The position numbers were made by a program, and so were the translations under genes. A stretch of DNA of 64,000 nt, from positions 124,001-188,000 of the forward strand of contig NZ_CANLVZ010000006.1 in assembly GCF_947494755.1 (NCBI RefSeq). Direction: 5' to 3'. Under the pieces are notes generated by a model. It did not search any database, was not told the DNA's origin, and worked only from the letters and a program-made list of their open reading frames with translations. Below, piece by piece: positions 1 through 7,999 of this stretch (positions are counted from its first letter, which is position 1; the number at the start of each line of letters is the position of its first letter). The stretch is from an uncultured Tateyamaria sp. GTDB lineage: Bacteria > Pseudomonadota > Alphaproteobacteria > Rhodobacterales > Rhodobacteraceae.

Positions 1-732
1 GATGTGGCGTGGCTGCGCCATTTGGGCTTTGGCACCGGCGACCCGGGCGAGGGGCTGGCCATCGCCTTTGGCTGGCGGGCGCGGGGCAATATCTGGGCAG
101 CCCATGCCTCGGCCAGGGCGGCGGGTCGCCAATTGGCGGATATGGTCGCGGATTTGCATCGCCACGCGCCAACCCGTCCGATCCATGTGATGACCCATTC
201 GATGGGATCCGAAGTGATCTTTGAGGCGCTGCGCACCCTGCCCGCCCACTCGATACAGCGCATCGTCACGATCACCGGCGCCAGCTATATCAGCAGCGCT
301 GTGACCGCCTTGCAAAGCGGTGCCGGGCGTCTTGCTGAACTCATCAACATCACCAGCCGCGAAAACGATCTGTTCGATTTCATCTATGAACGGCTCATCG
401 CGCCGCCCGCGCCGCTTGACCGCGCCATCGGGGGTGGTCTTGATCTGCCGAATACCGTGACCATTCAGCTAGATTGCGCCCACACATTGGCCCAACTGAC
501 CTGCTTTGGCGGTCATGTCGCCCCTGCCAAGGCGCGCGTCTGCCACTGGTCCGGCTACACGCGGCCCGGCGCGTTGCGCTTTTACACCCATTGCCTGCGC
601 GCGCCGGGGGCCACCCCCTTGGCAGCACTTCAAGCCGCCATGCCAAGCGTCCCTGCCCCCCGTTGGTCACGTCTATTTGCCCAGCCATACACGCCCAAAC
701 CCTTGCCGGTGGCCCAAAAACACGCATCATGA
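1..732 (+). CDS. Alpha/beta hydrolase, DUF900-like (5' end outside window)
   Basis: Partial gene: the frame is open at base 1, so the true start lies upstream; 243 residues are visible. The fragment has an alpha/beta-hydrolase nucleophile elbow, THSMGSE, with the probable catalytic Ser at visible residue 67, followed by a hydrophobic strand (IVTITGA). This shape is typical of the DUF900 esterase/lipase-like family, which often carries an export signal at the missing N-terminus. The substrate cannot be told. The later catalytic His is not obvious; HTLAQL at about visible residue 160 is one candidate region. It ends 26 bases before the glutathione transferase gene on the same strand, so co-transcription is possible. 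Confidence 0.7.
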   Translation, partial: DVAWLRHLGFGTGDPGEGLAIAFGWRARGNIWAAHASARAAGRQLADMVADLHRHAPTRPIHVMTHSMGSEVIFEALRTLPAHSIQRIVTITGASYISSAVTALQSGAGRLAELINITSRENDLFDFIYERLIAPPAPLDRAIGGGLDLPNTVTIQLDCAHTLAQLTCFGGHVAPAKARVCHWSGYTRPGALRFYTHCLRAPGATPLAALQAAMPSVPAPRWSRLFAQPYTPKPLPVAQKHAS

Positions 733-758
733 CGCCCTGAAACAACAGGGGCTGCGCA

Positions 759-1445
759 ATGATTGATCTGTTTTACTGGCCCACGCCAAACGGGTGGAAA
801 ATCTCCATCGCGCTTGAGGAATTCGGCCTGCCCTACACGACCCACCTGATCGACATCGGGGCGGGCGATCAGTTCAAGCCCGACTTTCTGGCCATTGCCC
901 CCAACAACCGGATGCCTGCGATCACCGATCCCGATGGGCCGGATGGCGCGCCGATTTCGATCTTTGAAAGTGGGGCGATCCTGCAATATCTGGCACGCAA
1001 GACCGGGCAATTCGGGGGCGCGACCGAACGCGAGCGTATTGCGGTCGATCAATGGCTGATGTGGCAGATGGGCGGCGTCGGCCCGATGGCCGGTCAGGCG
1101 CACCACTTTCTGAAATACGCCCCCGGCATGGGCCACGACATCCCTTATGCCAAGGATCGGTATCGCGCCGAAACGGGGCGGCTTTACGGCGTGTTGGACC
1201 GCCAGCTTACCAAGACCGAATATGTGGCAGGAGATTATTCCATCGCCGACATGGCGATTTGGCCCTGGGCCTCGCTGTGGGAAGGTCAGCAGCAGACGTT
1301 GGAGGACAAACCCAACCTCGCCCGCTGGCTGGATACCGTGGCCGCCCGTCCGGCTGTGCAGCGGGGTCACGCGTTGCATCTGGACAAACGCAACACCAAG
1401 CCTGACGCGGCGGCACAAGAAAAATTGTTCGGCAAAAAAGATTAG
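759..1445 (+). CDS. Glutathione S-transferase, YfcG/Nu-class-like
   Basis: 228-residue two-domain glutathione transferase. The N-terminal thioredoxin fold begins MIDLFYWPTPNGWK; Thr9-Pro10-Asn11 match the TPN motif of E. coli YfcG, whose Asn11 contacts glutathione. NNRMPAI near residue 49 carries the cis-Pro, and FESGAILQYL near residue 70 is the glutathione gamma-glutamyl binding motif. The C-terminal helical domain has the YSIADMAIWPW motif. YfcG-type enzymes are disulfide-bond reductases and peroxidases that bind two GSH (or GSSG) rather than classical conjugating enzymes; that role is inferred here from the TPN motif and overall similarity. Cytoplasmic, usual length. Confidence 0.9.
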   Translation: MIDLFYWPTPNGWKISIALEEFGLPYTTHLIDIGAGDQFKPDFLAIAPNNRMPAITDPDGPDGAPISIFESGAILQYLARKTGQFGGATERERIAVDQWLMWQMGGVGPMAGQAHHFLKYAPGMGHDIPYAKDRYRAETGRLYGVLDRQLTKTEYVAGDYSIADMAIWPWASLWEGQQQTLEDKPNLARWLDTVAARPAVQRGHALHLDKRNTKPDAAAQEKLFGKKD

Positions 1446-1495
1446 GTGACGCTAGATGGGCGCGCGGGACACCTGATCAAGAAAGACAAACCTCG

Positions 1496-2206
1496 ATGCT
1501 GACTGACTATGTGGCCCCCGAAGTGGTGATTTTGCTGGCCGGTGGTGCCTTTACGATCGGCTATCTGATCATCAACCAGATCGTGCTGCGGCTGATGATC
1601 CTGTTGGGCACAAGCCTTTATATTTACTACTATTTCACCGCTGCCGACACACCCTTGTGGGAGGCGATCTACATCTCGATGGTGATGGGCACGGCCAATC
1701 TGATCGGGCTTGGCGGACTTCTTTGGCAGCAGTCCAAACTGGCCGTGCCGCATGCGCACCGCGACATCTATCCGCTGTTTTCCAGCCTGCCCCCCGGCGA
1801 TTTTCGCGATCTGGTTCTGCGGGCCGAGCGGAAGGTGCTTGAGGCACCGATGCAGGTCACGACCGAAGGGGTGGAGCCGGACACCCTCATCTTTGTGATT
1901 TCCGGCCAGATTGATGTGGTTAAGCGAGGCGAGCGGTTTTCGATGCCGCCCAACCTATTCGTGGGCGAGGTCGCTTACCTGACCCAGCAACCCAGTGCGG
2001 CCACGACCCGCCTGCCTGCGGGGGCCGAGGTGTTGATCTGGGATGTCGCCGCCTTGCGCGCGCGGGCGGAGAAGAAATCCCGTTTCAAGCTGGCGATTGA
2101 GGCGATGATTTCAAGCGATCTGGCGGTCAAGGTCGCCTTTGCCGTGGCCCCCCATCACCACGAATGGGCCGAGGATGCCGAGGCGCGGCGGGTGGCGCGC
2201 CGCTAG
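1496..2206 (+). CDS. Three-TM membrane protein with cytoplasmic cyclic-nucleotide-binding-like domain
   Basis: 236 residues. Three hydrophobic segments occupy roughly residues 7-28, 30-48 and 56-75. A soluble part from about residue 88 reads like a cNMP-binding beta-roll: LIFVISGQIDVVKRGERFSMPPNLFVGEVAYL, followed by a basic helical end. The canonical phosphate-binding cassette (an FGE..L..R type pattern) is only partly met: VGEVAYL is present and the Arg is displaced (TTRLPAG). The layout of three TMs plus a cNMP-like domain is that of the Popeye-domain (POPDC) family; whether it binds cAMP or cGMP is unknown. It converges on yciB with a 4-base overlap (CTAG shared by both stops). Confidence 0.7.
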   Translation: MLTDYVAPEVVILLAGGAFTIGYLIINQIVLRLMILLGTSLYIYYYFTAADTPLWEAIYISMVMGTANLIGLGGLLWQQSKLAVPHAHRDIYPLFSSLPPGDFRDLVLRAERKVLEAPMQVTTEGVEPDTLIFVISGQIDVVKRGERFSMPPNLFVGEVAYLTQQPSAATTRLPAGAEVLIWDVAALRARAEKKSRFKLAIEAMISSDLAVKVAFAVAPHHHEWAEDAEARRVARR

Positions 2207-2814
2207 TCGGCCTTGGTGTTTTCGTCGATCAGATAGCCCTGGAGCGCACTGATCTGCCAGAACAGGAACGCGACCAGTGCGAGGGGGAAACCGAAGGTTT
2301 CAATCTTGACCCAAGTGTCCGTCGACATGGTGCGCCAGACGATTTCGTTGGCGATGGCAAGTGCTGCAAACATCGCGCACAGCCGCTTTGTCAGGATCAT
2401 CCACCCCTCGTGGCGCATCGGCATGGAGTCATTCAGCACCACCGCCAGCCAGCTTTGCCCGCGCAGCAGCCCGATGCCCAAGAGTAGGGCAAACAGGCCA
2501 TAGACGATTGAGGTCTTCATCTTGAAGAACCGCTCGTCATTGAACCAGGCCGTCAGCCCACCAAAGAAGATCACCATGAAAGCGGTGAAAATCTGCATGC
2601 GGCTCAGTTTACCTGTCATCGCCCAGAGCACGCCGATGGCGATGAGCAGAATGGGCACAAAGATCAGCGTGGCCACGATGAACCCGGAATAGTCGATGCC
2701 ACCAAATGTGTAGGTGTTGTCGCGGATGCGCAGGTAGATCAGGAAAAAGACCACCGGTGGCCCCAGTTCCAGCACCTGTTTCATGATCGGGTTGATGGTT
2801 TTTTCGTTGCTCAT
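2203..2814 (-). CDS. yciB: Inner-membrane septation protein A (YciB/IspZ)
   Basis: 203-residue polytopic inner-membrane protein with about five to six hydrophobic segments. Family hallmarks are the N-terminal ELGPPVVFFLIY and the central pairs TAWFNDERFFKMK and KRLCAMFAALAIANEIVWR, all typical of the YciB/IspZ family. Homologues are linked to septation and cell-envelope integrity; the biochemical role is unsettled. Length matches the family. The EamA exporter gene lies 9 bases upstream on the same strand and ftsY further upstream, an arrangement common in Rhodobacteraceae. Confidence 0.92.
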   Translation of the reverse strand: MSNEKTINPIMKQVLELGPPVVFFLIYLRIRDNTYTFGGIDYSGFIVATLIFVPILLIAIGVLWAMTGKLSRMQIFTAFMVIFFGGLTAWFNDERFFKMKTSIVYGLFALLLGIGLLRGQSWLAVVLNDSMPMRHEGWMILTKRLCAMFAALAIANEIVWRTMSTDTWVKIETFGFPLALVAFLFWQISALQGYLIDENTKAD

Positions 2815-2823
2815 ACCTGCCTC

Positions 2824-3726
2824 TTAGCCGCCCATTTCCACGATCACGGCCCCGGCCGCAATCAGCGCCATGAGCGCAATCCTGCGCGGTCCTACCGTTT
2901 CTTTCAGCACCAGCCAACCGATAATGGCCGCGAACACCGTTGATGTTTCACGCAGCACCGCCGCCTCGCCCACTTTGTCGAGCCGCGTGGCCATCATGAT
3001 CGACCCGAAGGACAGGAACGCGACCACGCCGCCGATGACCCCGCGCAGGGCCAGCGGCGCAAGTGTCGGCGGGTTGTCCATCCGTTTGTAGCGCAGGTAG
3101 GCGATGGGCGGCATGAATATCCCGTCGATCATGAAGAACCATGCAAGGAACGTGAACGGGTTCGCGGTCGCCCGGATGCCGTAGGCGTCATAGGTGGTGT
3201 AGAGCGCAACGAAGAGCCCGGTGATCACGGCAAGTGTCAGCGCAAGGTGCAGCGTGTCCCGGTTGGTTTGCAGATAGCGCAGGTTATAGGCCGCCAGCCC
3301 GTAGATGCCTGCCAGCAGCACCCCCACCCCAAGCCATTGCACGGCTGTGAACGTCTCGCCAAACAGGAAATACGCCCCGATCACCGTGAACAGTGGCCCC
3401 GTGCCACGCACGACCGGGTAGACCACCGTATAATCGCCCTTGGTGTAGGCCCATGCTTGCAACACTTTGTACCCGATATGGATCACAAAGACCGTCGCAA
3501 AGATCGGCCACATATGTGGTTCGGGCCACGGCACGACGAACAGCGCAAACGGTGCGGCCATCAGCCCATAGCTGGCGTCAATCGCGCCGCGCGTCAGCCA
3601 TGGGTCATGCCGTCCTTTCTGCAGCGCCCCGAACACCGCGTGCAGAAGGGCGGCAAGGATCGCAAGGCCGAGCGCGACGTGATGTCCCGTCTCGGTCCCT
3701 TCGATGCTGATCAGCCAGTCGGTCAC
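2824..3726 (-). CDS. EamA/DMT-superfamily transporter
   Basis: 300 residues, almost entirely hydrophobic, about ten transmembrane helices arranged as two EamA repeats (about residues 15-135 and 155-298). Each repeat ends with a pattern typical of drug/metabolite transporters; YPVVRGTGPLFTVIGAYFLFGE is the first-repeat signature, and VLKETVGPRRIALMALIAAG closes the second. The family exports or imports amino acids and small metabolites; the substrate cannot be assigned. It lies between ftsY and yciB on the same strand and separates from ftsY by a roughly 110-base gap filled with a compound hairpin repeat. Confidence 0.88.
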   Translation of the reverse strand: MTDWLISIEGTETGHHVALGLAILAALLHAVFGALQKGRHDPWLTRGAIDASYGLMAAPFALFVVPWPEPHMWPIFATVFVIHIGYKVLQAWAYTKGDYTVVYPVVRGTGPLFTVIGAYFLFGETFTAVQWLGVGVLLAGIYGLAAYNLRYLQTNRDTLHLALTLAVITGLFVALYTTYDAYGIRATANPFTFLAWFFMIDGIFMPPIAYLRYKRMDNPPTLAPLALRGVIGGVVAFLSFGSIMMATRLDKVGEAAVLRETSTVFAAIIGWLVLKETVGPRRIALMALIAAGAVIVEMGG

Positions 3727-3772
3727 CTCTGCGCCTGCGGCGGATACGTCTTCGCCTGCGGCGGGCGGGGTC

Positions 3773-3829
3773 GGGGGGCCAGCCCCCCGGCCTGCGGCCT
3801 CCCCCCGCGGTTTATCTGGCGAAATGAAA
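3773..3829 (+). repeat. Compound intergenic hairpin repeat, copy 1
   Basis: Between ftsY and the EamA gene. Three modules in order: a 7-bp G/C stem (GGGGGGC CA GCCCCCC), a small stem (GGCC TGC GGCC), then a single-stranded tail GCGGTTTATCTGGCGAAATG. A second element at 12448-12501 has the same module order and a tail matching at about 15 of 22 positions. I recall similar dispersed elements in roseobacter genomes, which suggests a repetitive family rather than a simple terminator. It may also end or process the ftsY transcript. Confidence 0.6.
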
Positions 3830-3835
3830 TCAGGA

Positions 3836-5116
3836 TCATTCCACCTCGAGACCGGTCAGCGCGGCGGCGAAGTCTTCTGGGTCGAAGGCTTGCAGATCGT
3901 CGATCTGTTCCCCCACGCCTATGGCGTGGATCGGTAGCCCGAATTTGTCCGCCAGTGCGACGAGCACACCGCCCTTGGCGGTGCCGTCAAGTTTTGTCAT
4001 CACGAGGCCGGAGACATCTGAGACCTCCTGAAAGACCTTGACCTGGTTGAGCGCGTTTTGGCCCGTTGTCGCGTCCAGCACCAGCAGCGTGTTGTGCGGG
4101 GCTGTTTCGTCTTTCTTGCGGATGACGCGCACGATCTTGGCCAGTTCCTCCATCAGGTCACCCCGATTCTGGAGCCGCCCGGCAGTGTCGATCATCAGCA
4201 GGTCGGCCCCTGTTTCCTGCGCTTTTGTCATCGCCTCGAAGGCGAGGCTGGCGGGGTCGGATCCTTCGGGCGCGGTCAGCACCGGGACCCCGGCCCGTTC
4301 TCCCCAGACCTGCAACTGTTCGACGGCGGCGGCGCGGAACGTGTCGCCTGCCGCGATGACCACCGACTTGCCCGCCGCACGGAACTGGCTGGCCAGTTTG
4401 CCGATGGTTGTCGTCTTGCCCGAGCCATTCACCCCGACCACCAGCACCACTTGCGGGGTCTGCGGGTACAGCGGCATGGGCTTGGCAACAGGTTCCATGA
4501 TCCGCGCGATTTCGCGGGCCATGAGGTCCTTGATCTCGGACACCGAGAGTTTGCGCCCCATGCGCCCTTCAGCCATGTTCGCCGTGACCCGCAGGGCCGT
4601 GTCCACGCCCATGTCGGCGGCGATCAGCAACTCTTCGAGTTGTTCGAGCATGTCGTCATCCAGCGTGCGGCGCAGGACGGGGGCACCGGTGTCGCGCTTG
4701 AGCAGGCGGCCGAGGATGCCGCGTTTTTGCGGCACGGGCGCGGTCGGTGTGGGTTCGGTGAGGGGTGGCAGCGGCTCAGGCGCGGGTGTCGGATCAGCGG
4801 CTGGCATCGGGGCAGGTTTCGGATCGACCGCCTCTGGCACATCGACAGCGGCGGCGGCGGGCTGCTCCATCTCAACATCGACGGGGGTGGGATCGGGGAT
4901 GTCCGCCTCGGGTTCGGCGACGTCCATGGGCTCTTGGGGGCTGTCGATCGATGGTTCGGGTACATCCAAAGGCGGTCGATCCGCGTCCATCACAGGTTCG
5001 GCCAGCGGCGCGGCGGCTTCGGTCACGCCCCCATCTTCGACAATCGCCTCAAGCCCTTCATCCAGTTTGGACGATGATTTGAACAGCTTGTCCTTGAGTT
5101 TCTTGAAAAATGCCAT
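3836..5116 (-). CDS. ftsY: Signal recognition particle receptor FtsY
   Basis: 426 residues. The N-terminal 130 or so residues form an acidic, Pro-rich A domain of low complexity after MAFFKKLKDKLF. The NG GTPase domain follows with G1 GVNGSGKTTT near residue 229, DTFRAAA (G2/G3 region), DTAGR, TKLDG (G4) and GVGEQIDDLQ near the end. It docks SRP-ribosome complexes at the membrane for co-translational insertion, with Ffh as partner (not in the window). The long acidic A domain is normal for alphaproteobacteria. Its promoter must lie in the 60 bases shared with the divergent lytic transglycosylase. Confidence 0.97.
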   Translation of the reverse strand: MAFFKKLKDKLFKSSSKLDEGLEAIVEDGGVTEAAAPLAEPVMDADRPPLDVPEPSIDSPQEPMDVAEPEADIPDPTPVDVEMEQPAAAAVDVPEAVDPKPAPMPAADPTPAPEPLPPLTEPTPTAPVPQKRGILGRLLKRDTGAPVLRRTLDDDMLEQLEELLIAADMGVDTALRVTANMAEGRMGRKLSVSEIKDLMAREIARIMEPVAKPMPLYPQTPQVVLVVGVNGSGKTTTIGKLASQFRAAGKSVVIAAGDTFRAAAVEQLQVWGERAGVPVLTAPEGSDPASLAFEAMTKAQETGADLLMIDTAGRLQNRGDLMEELAKIVRVIRKKDETAPHNTLLVLDATTGQNALNQVKVFQEVSDVSGLVMTKLDGTAKGGVLVALADKFGLPIHAIGVGEQIDDLQAFDPEDFAAALTGLEVE

Positions 5117-5177
5117 GATGCCCCGATACTTGCACGTGCGTGAATTCCCTCACCTGACCTAATACGGGCGCTGCGAC

Positions 5178-6080
5178 ATGAAAAGGGACGGATTTTGGGC
5201 GGCCTGCCTTTGGGTCGTGGCGATGGCCCTGCCTGCGCCAGCCAATGCGAGCGAGCCGGGGACGATGTGTTCGACCGGCACCATCGGTCCGCGCGCCTGT
5301 ATTCGCCCTGCGCATGCGCGGTTTGACATCTGCCAGCACATCCAAGGGGCCAGCCGCCGTTACATGCTGGATCCCGGGTTTTTTGCACGGCTTTTGTGGC
5401 AGGAAAGCCGATTTGATCCCTTTGCGCTCAGCCCGGCGGGTGCGCGGGGCATTGCGCAGTTCATGCCCGCAACGGCGGACCTGCGCGGCCTGCGCGACAG
5501 CTACAACCCGGCCGAAGCGATTGAGCGGTCCGCCCAATACCTTGGTGAATTGCAACGCCGCTATGGCAATCCCGGTCTTGCGGCGGTGGCCTATAACGGC
5601 GGGGAAGCGCGCGCGGGCGGGTTTGTGAACGGTGGCCCCCTCGCCCGTGAAACCATTGATTACGTGCGCATCATCACTGGCCACACGGCCCAGCAGTGGC
5701 GCGACGATCCCCCCAAGAGTGCTGATTTCCGGCTGGACAGGTCCAAGCCATTCTTGCCCGCCTGCCTTGCCATGGCTGCAAATCGGCGGGTGAGCCGTCT
5801 TGGCCCGCCGCCACCGCCATGGAAGACATGGGGCGTGCAGCTTGGCTACGGATCATCCACCCGGGCGGCGCGCAGCAGTTTTGAGCGTCAGACCCGTGCG
5901 TGCAGTGCGGTGGTGTCGGGGGAAACTGTGGATTACATCCCGGTCCCGTCACGCATTCGCGGGCAACGCCCCTATGTGATGGCGCGCATCAGCCGCCAGA
6001 AAAGGGGCGACGCCAGTGAGTTGTGTCGCGCCCTGGCGCGGTCGGGTTGCATCTGCCGGGTCTATCGCAACCCGCGCTAG
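5178..6080 (+). CDS. Periplasmic lytic transglycosylase (SLT family)
   Basis: 300 residues with a signal peptide (about residues 1-24, cleavage after ANA). The SLT domain contains LLWQESRFDP with the catalytic Glu at residue 76, GARGIAQFMPATA and the closing AYNGG motif, so it should cleave peptidoglycan glycan strands to 1,6-anhydro-MurNAc products. A C-terminal extension (about 230-300) is Cys-rich (AC, LC, CIC) and may be a SPOR-like or disulfide-stabilised domain. It diverges from ftsY and its stop overlaps that of the NuoEF-like gene on the other strand by 4 bases (CTAG). Confidence 0.9.
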   Translation: MKRDGFWAACLWVVAMALPAPANASEPGTMCSTGTIGPRACIRPAHARFDICQHIQGASRRYMLDPGFFARLLWQESRFDPFALSPAGARGIAQFMPATADLRGLRDSYNPAEAIERSAQYLGELQRRYGNPGLAAVAYNGGEARAGGFVNGGPLARETIDYVRIITGHTAQQWRDDPPKSADFRLDRSKPFLPACLAMAANRRVSRLGPPPPPWKTWGVQLGYGSSTRAARSSFERQTRACSAVVSGETVDYIPVPSRIRGQRPYVMARISRQKRGDASELCRALARSGCICRVYRNPR

Positions 6081-7771
6081 ACCTCTTCAGGGAAGTGTTT
6101 CATCACCAGCTTGATCGGGTTCGGGGCGGCCTGCCCCAGCCCGCAGATCGACGCGTCGGTCATGGCTGTACACAGCTCTCCAAGCAGCCCTTGGTCCCAG
6201 GTGTCCGCCTGCATCAGCTTGACCGCCTTTTCGCAGCCCACCCGGCATGGCGTACATTGTCCGCAGCTTTCATCCTCAAAGAATTTCAGCATGTTAAGCG
6301 CCGCATCGCGTGCCTTGTCGCGATCAGACAGGACGACGACAGCCGCCGAGCCGATGAAGGTGCCATGGGGTTGCAGCGTGTCGAAATCGAGCGGCACGTC
6401 ATGCATGGACGCCGGCAGCAAGCCCGAGGATGGACCGCCCGGTTGGTAGGCCTTGAATGCGTGGCCCTCTGCCATGCCTCCGGCGGCGTCGATGATGTCG
6501 GTGATCGTCGAACCGGCAGACATCAGGTAGACCCCCGGCTTGGCAACCCGACCGGACACCGAATAGCTGCGCAGCCCCGTGCGCCCGTTTTTCTCGGTGC
6601 TGTTCAGCACCTCGGGCCCCTCGCGGCAGATGCGCGCGATCCAGTGCAGGGTTTCGACATTGTGCACCAGCGTCGGTTGGCCAAAAATGCCGACCTGCGC
6701 CACGTAAGGCGGGCGATGGCGGGGCATGCCGCGCTTGCCTTCGATGCTTTCGATCATCGCGGATTCTTCGCCGCAGATATAGGCACCCGCGCCGCGGCGC
6801 AGGTCAATATATCCCGGCGCGACGATCCCGGCCTCCTCCAGCGCCTTGATTTCATGCGCCAAAATCTTGAGCACGGCGGGATATTCATCGCGCATATAGA
6901 TAAAGGCCGTGTCCGCCTCGACCGCCCATGCCGCGATCAACATGCCTTCCAGAAACAGGTGTGGCGTCCGTTCGAGGTAGTAGCGATCCTTGAACGTGCC
7001 CGGCTCGCCCTCGTCTCCGTTGACAGCCAGGTAGCGGGGGCCGGGATTGCCGCGCACGAAGCCCCATTTGGTGCCGGATGGAAAACCTGCGCCGCCAAGG
7101 CCCCGCAGCCCGCTGTCCTTGATTTTGGCCTGCACGTCCTGCCAGTCGCCGTTGGCGCGCAGGTCCTTGAGGGTCGCATAACCGCCCTGCCTCATATAGG
7201 TGTCCAAGGTCTCGTAGTCGGGAATGTCGGCGTGGGTGTGACCAGCGGCGATGGCCGCCTGCACCTTCTCGGGGGTCGCGTGATCGATGTGGTGGTGGCC
7301 CAGTTCGAGCACGGGGGCGGTATCGCAGCGGCCCATGCAGGGGGCGCGCAAAACGCGAACCTCGGAGGCGTCCAACCCATCCTCAAGCGCGGCTTTCAGC
7401 GCCTGCGCACCGGCCAGTTCACAGCTCAGGGAATCACACACCCGGATGGTCAGCGCAGGGGGCGGCACCTCGCCTTCCTTGACCACATCGAAATGGGCAT
7501 AAAACGTCGCCACTTCATAGACTTCGGCCATGCTCATCCGCATCTCTTCGGCAAGCGCGCGCAGATGGGCCGCCGACAGATGGCCATAATGATCCTGGAT
7601 CAGATGCAGAAACTCGATCAGCAGGTCAGCGCGCCGGGGCTGGTCGCCAAGCAGCGCACGGACCTCGTCCCATGCCCGATCCTCAAGCGCGCGGCCCTTC
7701 GGGCGCACCCGGCCTTTGCCTTTGCCGGATTTCCAGACGCCCTTGCCCTGCTTGCCGTGATCCAGCGCCAT
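6077..7771 (-). CDS. NuoE-NuoF fusion: NAD(P)H-type flavoprotein, formate-dehydrogenase beta-like
   Basis: 564 residues. Start chosen at the ATG preceded by AGGGAG about 12 bases upstream; the frame is open far upstream but without family similarity. N-terminal NuoE/FdsG-like thioredoxin-fold [2Fe-2S] domain with Cys112, Cys117, Cys145 and Cys149. It is fused to a NuoF/FdsB-like domain: FMN/NADH-binding GLGGAGFPSGTKW and VNGDEGEPGTFKDR, GAGAYICGEESAMIES, and the C-terminal [4Fe-4S] motif SCGQCTPCRVGC with a later Cys. Such proteins pass electrons between NAD and a molybdo/tungsto-formate dehydrogenase alpha subunit or complex I. No catalytic partner gene is adjacent, so the true complex is unknown. 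Confidence 0.88.
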   Translation of the reverse strand: MALDHGKQGKGVWKSGKGKGRVRPKGRALEDRAWDEVRALLGDQPRRADLLIEFLHLIQDHYGHLSAAHLRALAEEMRMSMAEVYEVATFYAHFDVVKEGEVPPPALTIRVCDSLSCELAGAQALKAALEDGLDASEVRVLRAPCMGRCDTAPVLELGHHHIDHATPEKVQAAIAAGHTHADIPDYETLDTYMRQGGYATLKDLRANGDWQDVQAKIKDSGLRGLGGAGFPSGTKWGFVRGNPGPRYLAVNGDEGEPGTFKDRYYLERTPHLFLEGMLIAAWAVEADTAFIYMRDEYPAVLKILAHEIKALEEAGIVAPGYIDLRRGAGAYICGEESAMIESIEGKRGMPRHRPPYVAQVGIFGQPTLVHNVETLHWIARICREGPEVLNSTEKNGRTGLRSYSVSGRVAKPGVYLMSAGSTITDIIDAAGGMAEGHAFKAYQPGGPSSGLLPASMHDVPLDFDTLQPHGTFIGSAAVVVLSDRDKARDAALNMLKFFEDESCGQCTPCRVGCEKAVKLMQADTWDQGLLGELCTAMTDASICGLGQAAPNPIKLVMKHFPEEV

Positions 7772-7999
7772 TGCGCACACTCCCTGCCCGATGCTGCGCC
7801 GCTGGCGCGTTCGGGGCGAGACTATCAGCGCCAATCCGCGCGGATCAGCCCAAAAGCGACCGGTCAGTGTGCAAATACCGCGCCGATAAACATCACCGTG
7901 CCGCCAATTGGCCCCATCGCCGCCCCAGTGGTCAGGGTAAGGTGGCGTCAAACGGTGTGTGATAAGGATTGCGCGCCGAAGATGGAGTGATTCTGTTTC

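Noticed and set aside
4038-5162. 374-residue Ser-rich plus-strand frame opposite ftsY
   Set aside because: Shadow of the Pro/Glu-rich A domain and NG domain; FtsY motifs are unambiguous.
6023-7990. 655-residue plus-strand frame opposite the NuoEF-like gene
   Set aside because: GC-rich antisense shadow: His/Arg/Gly-rich text and no recognisable motif; the minus-strand protein has full motif conservation.
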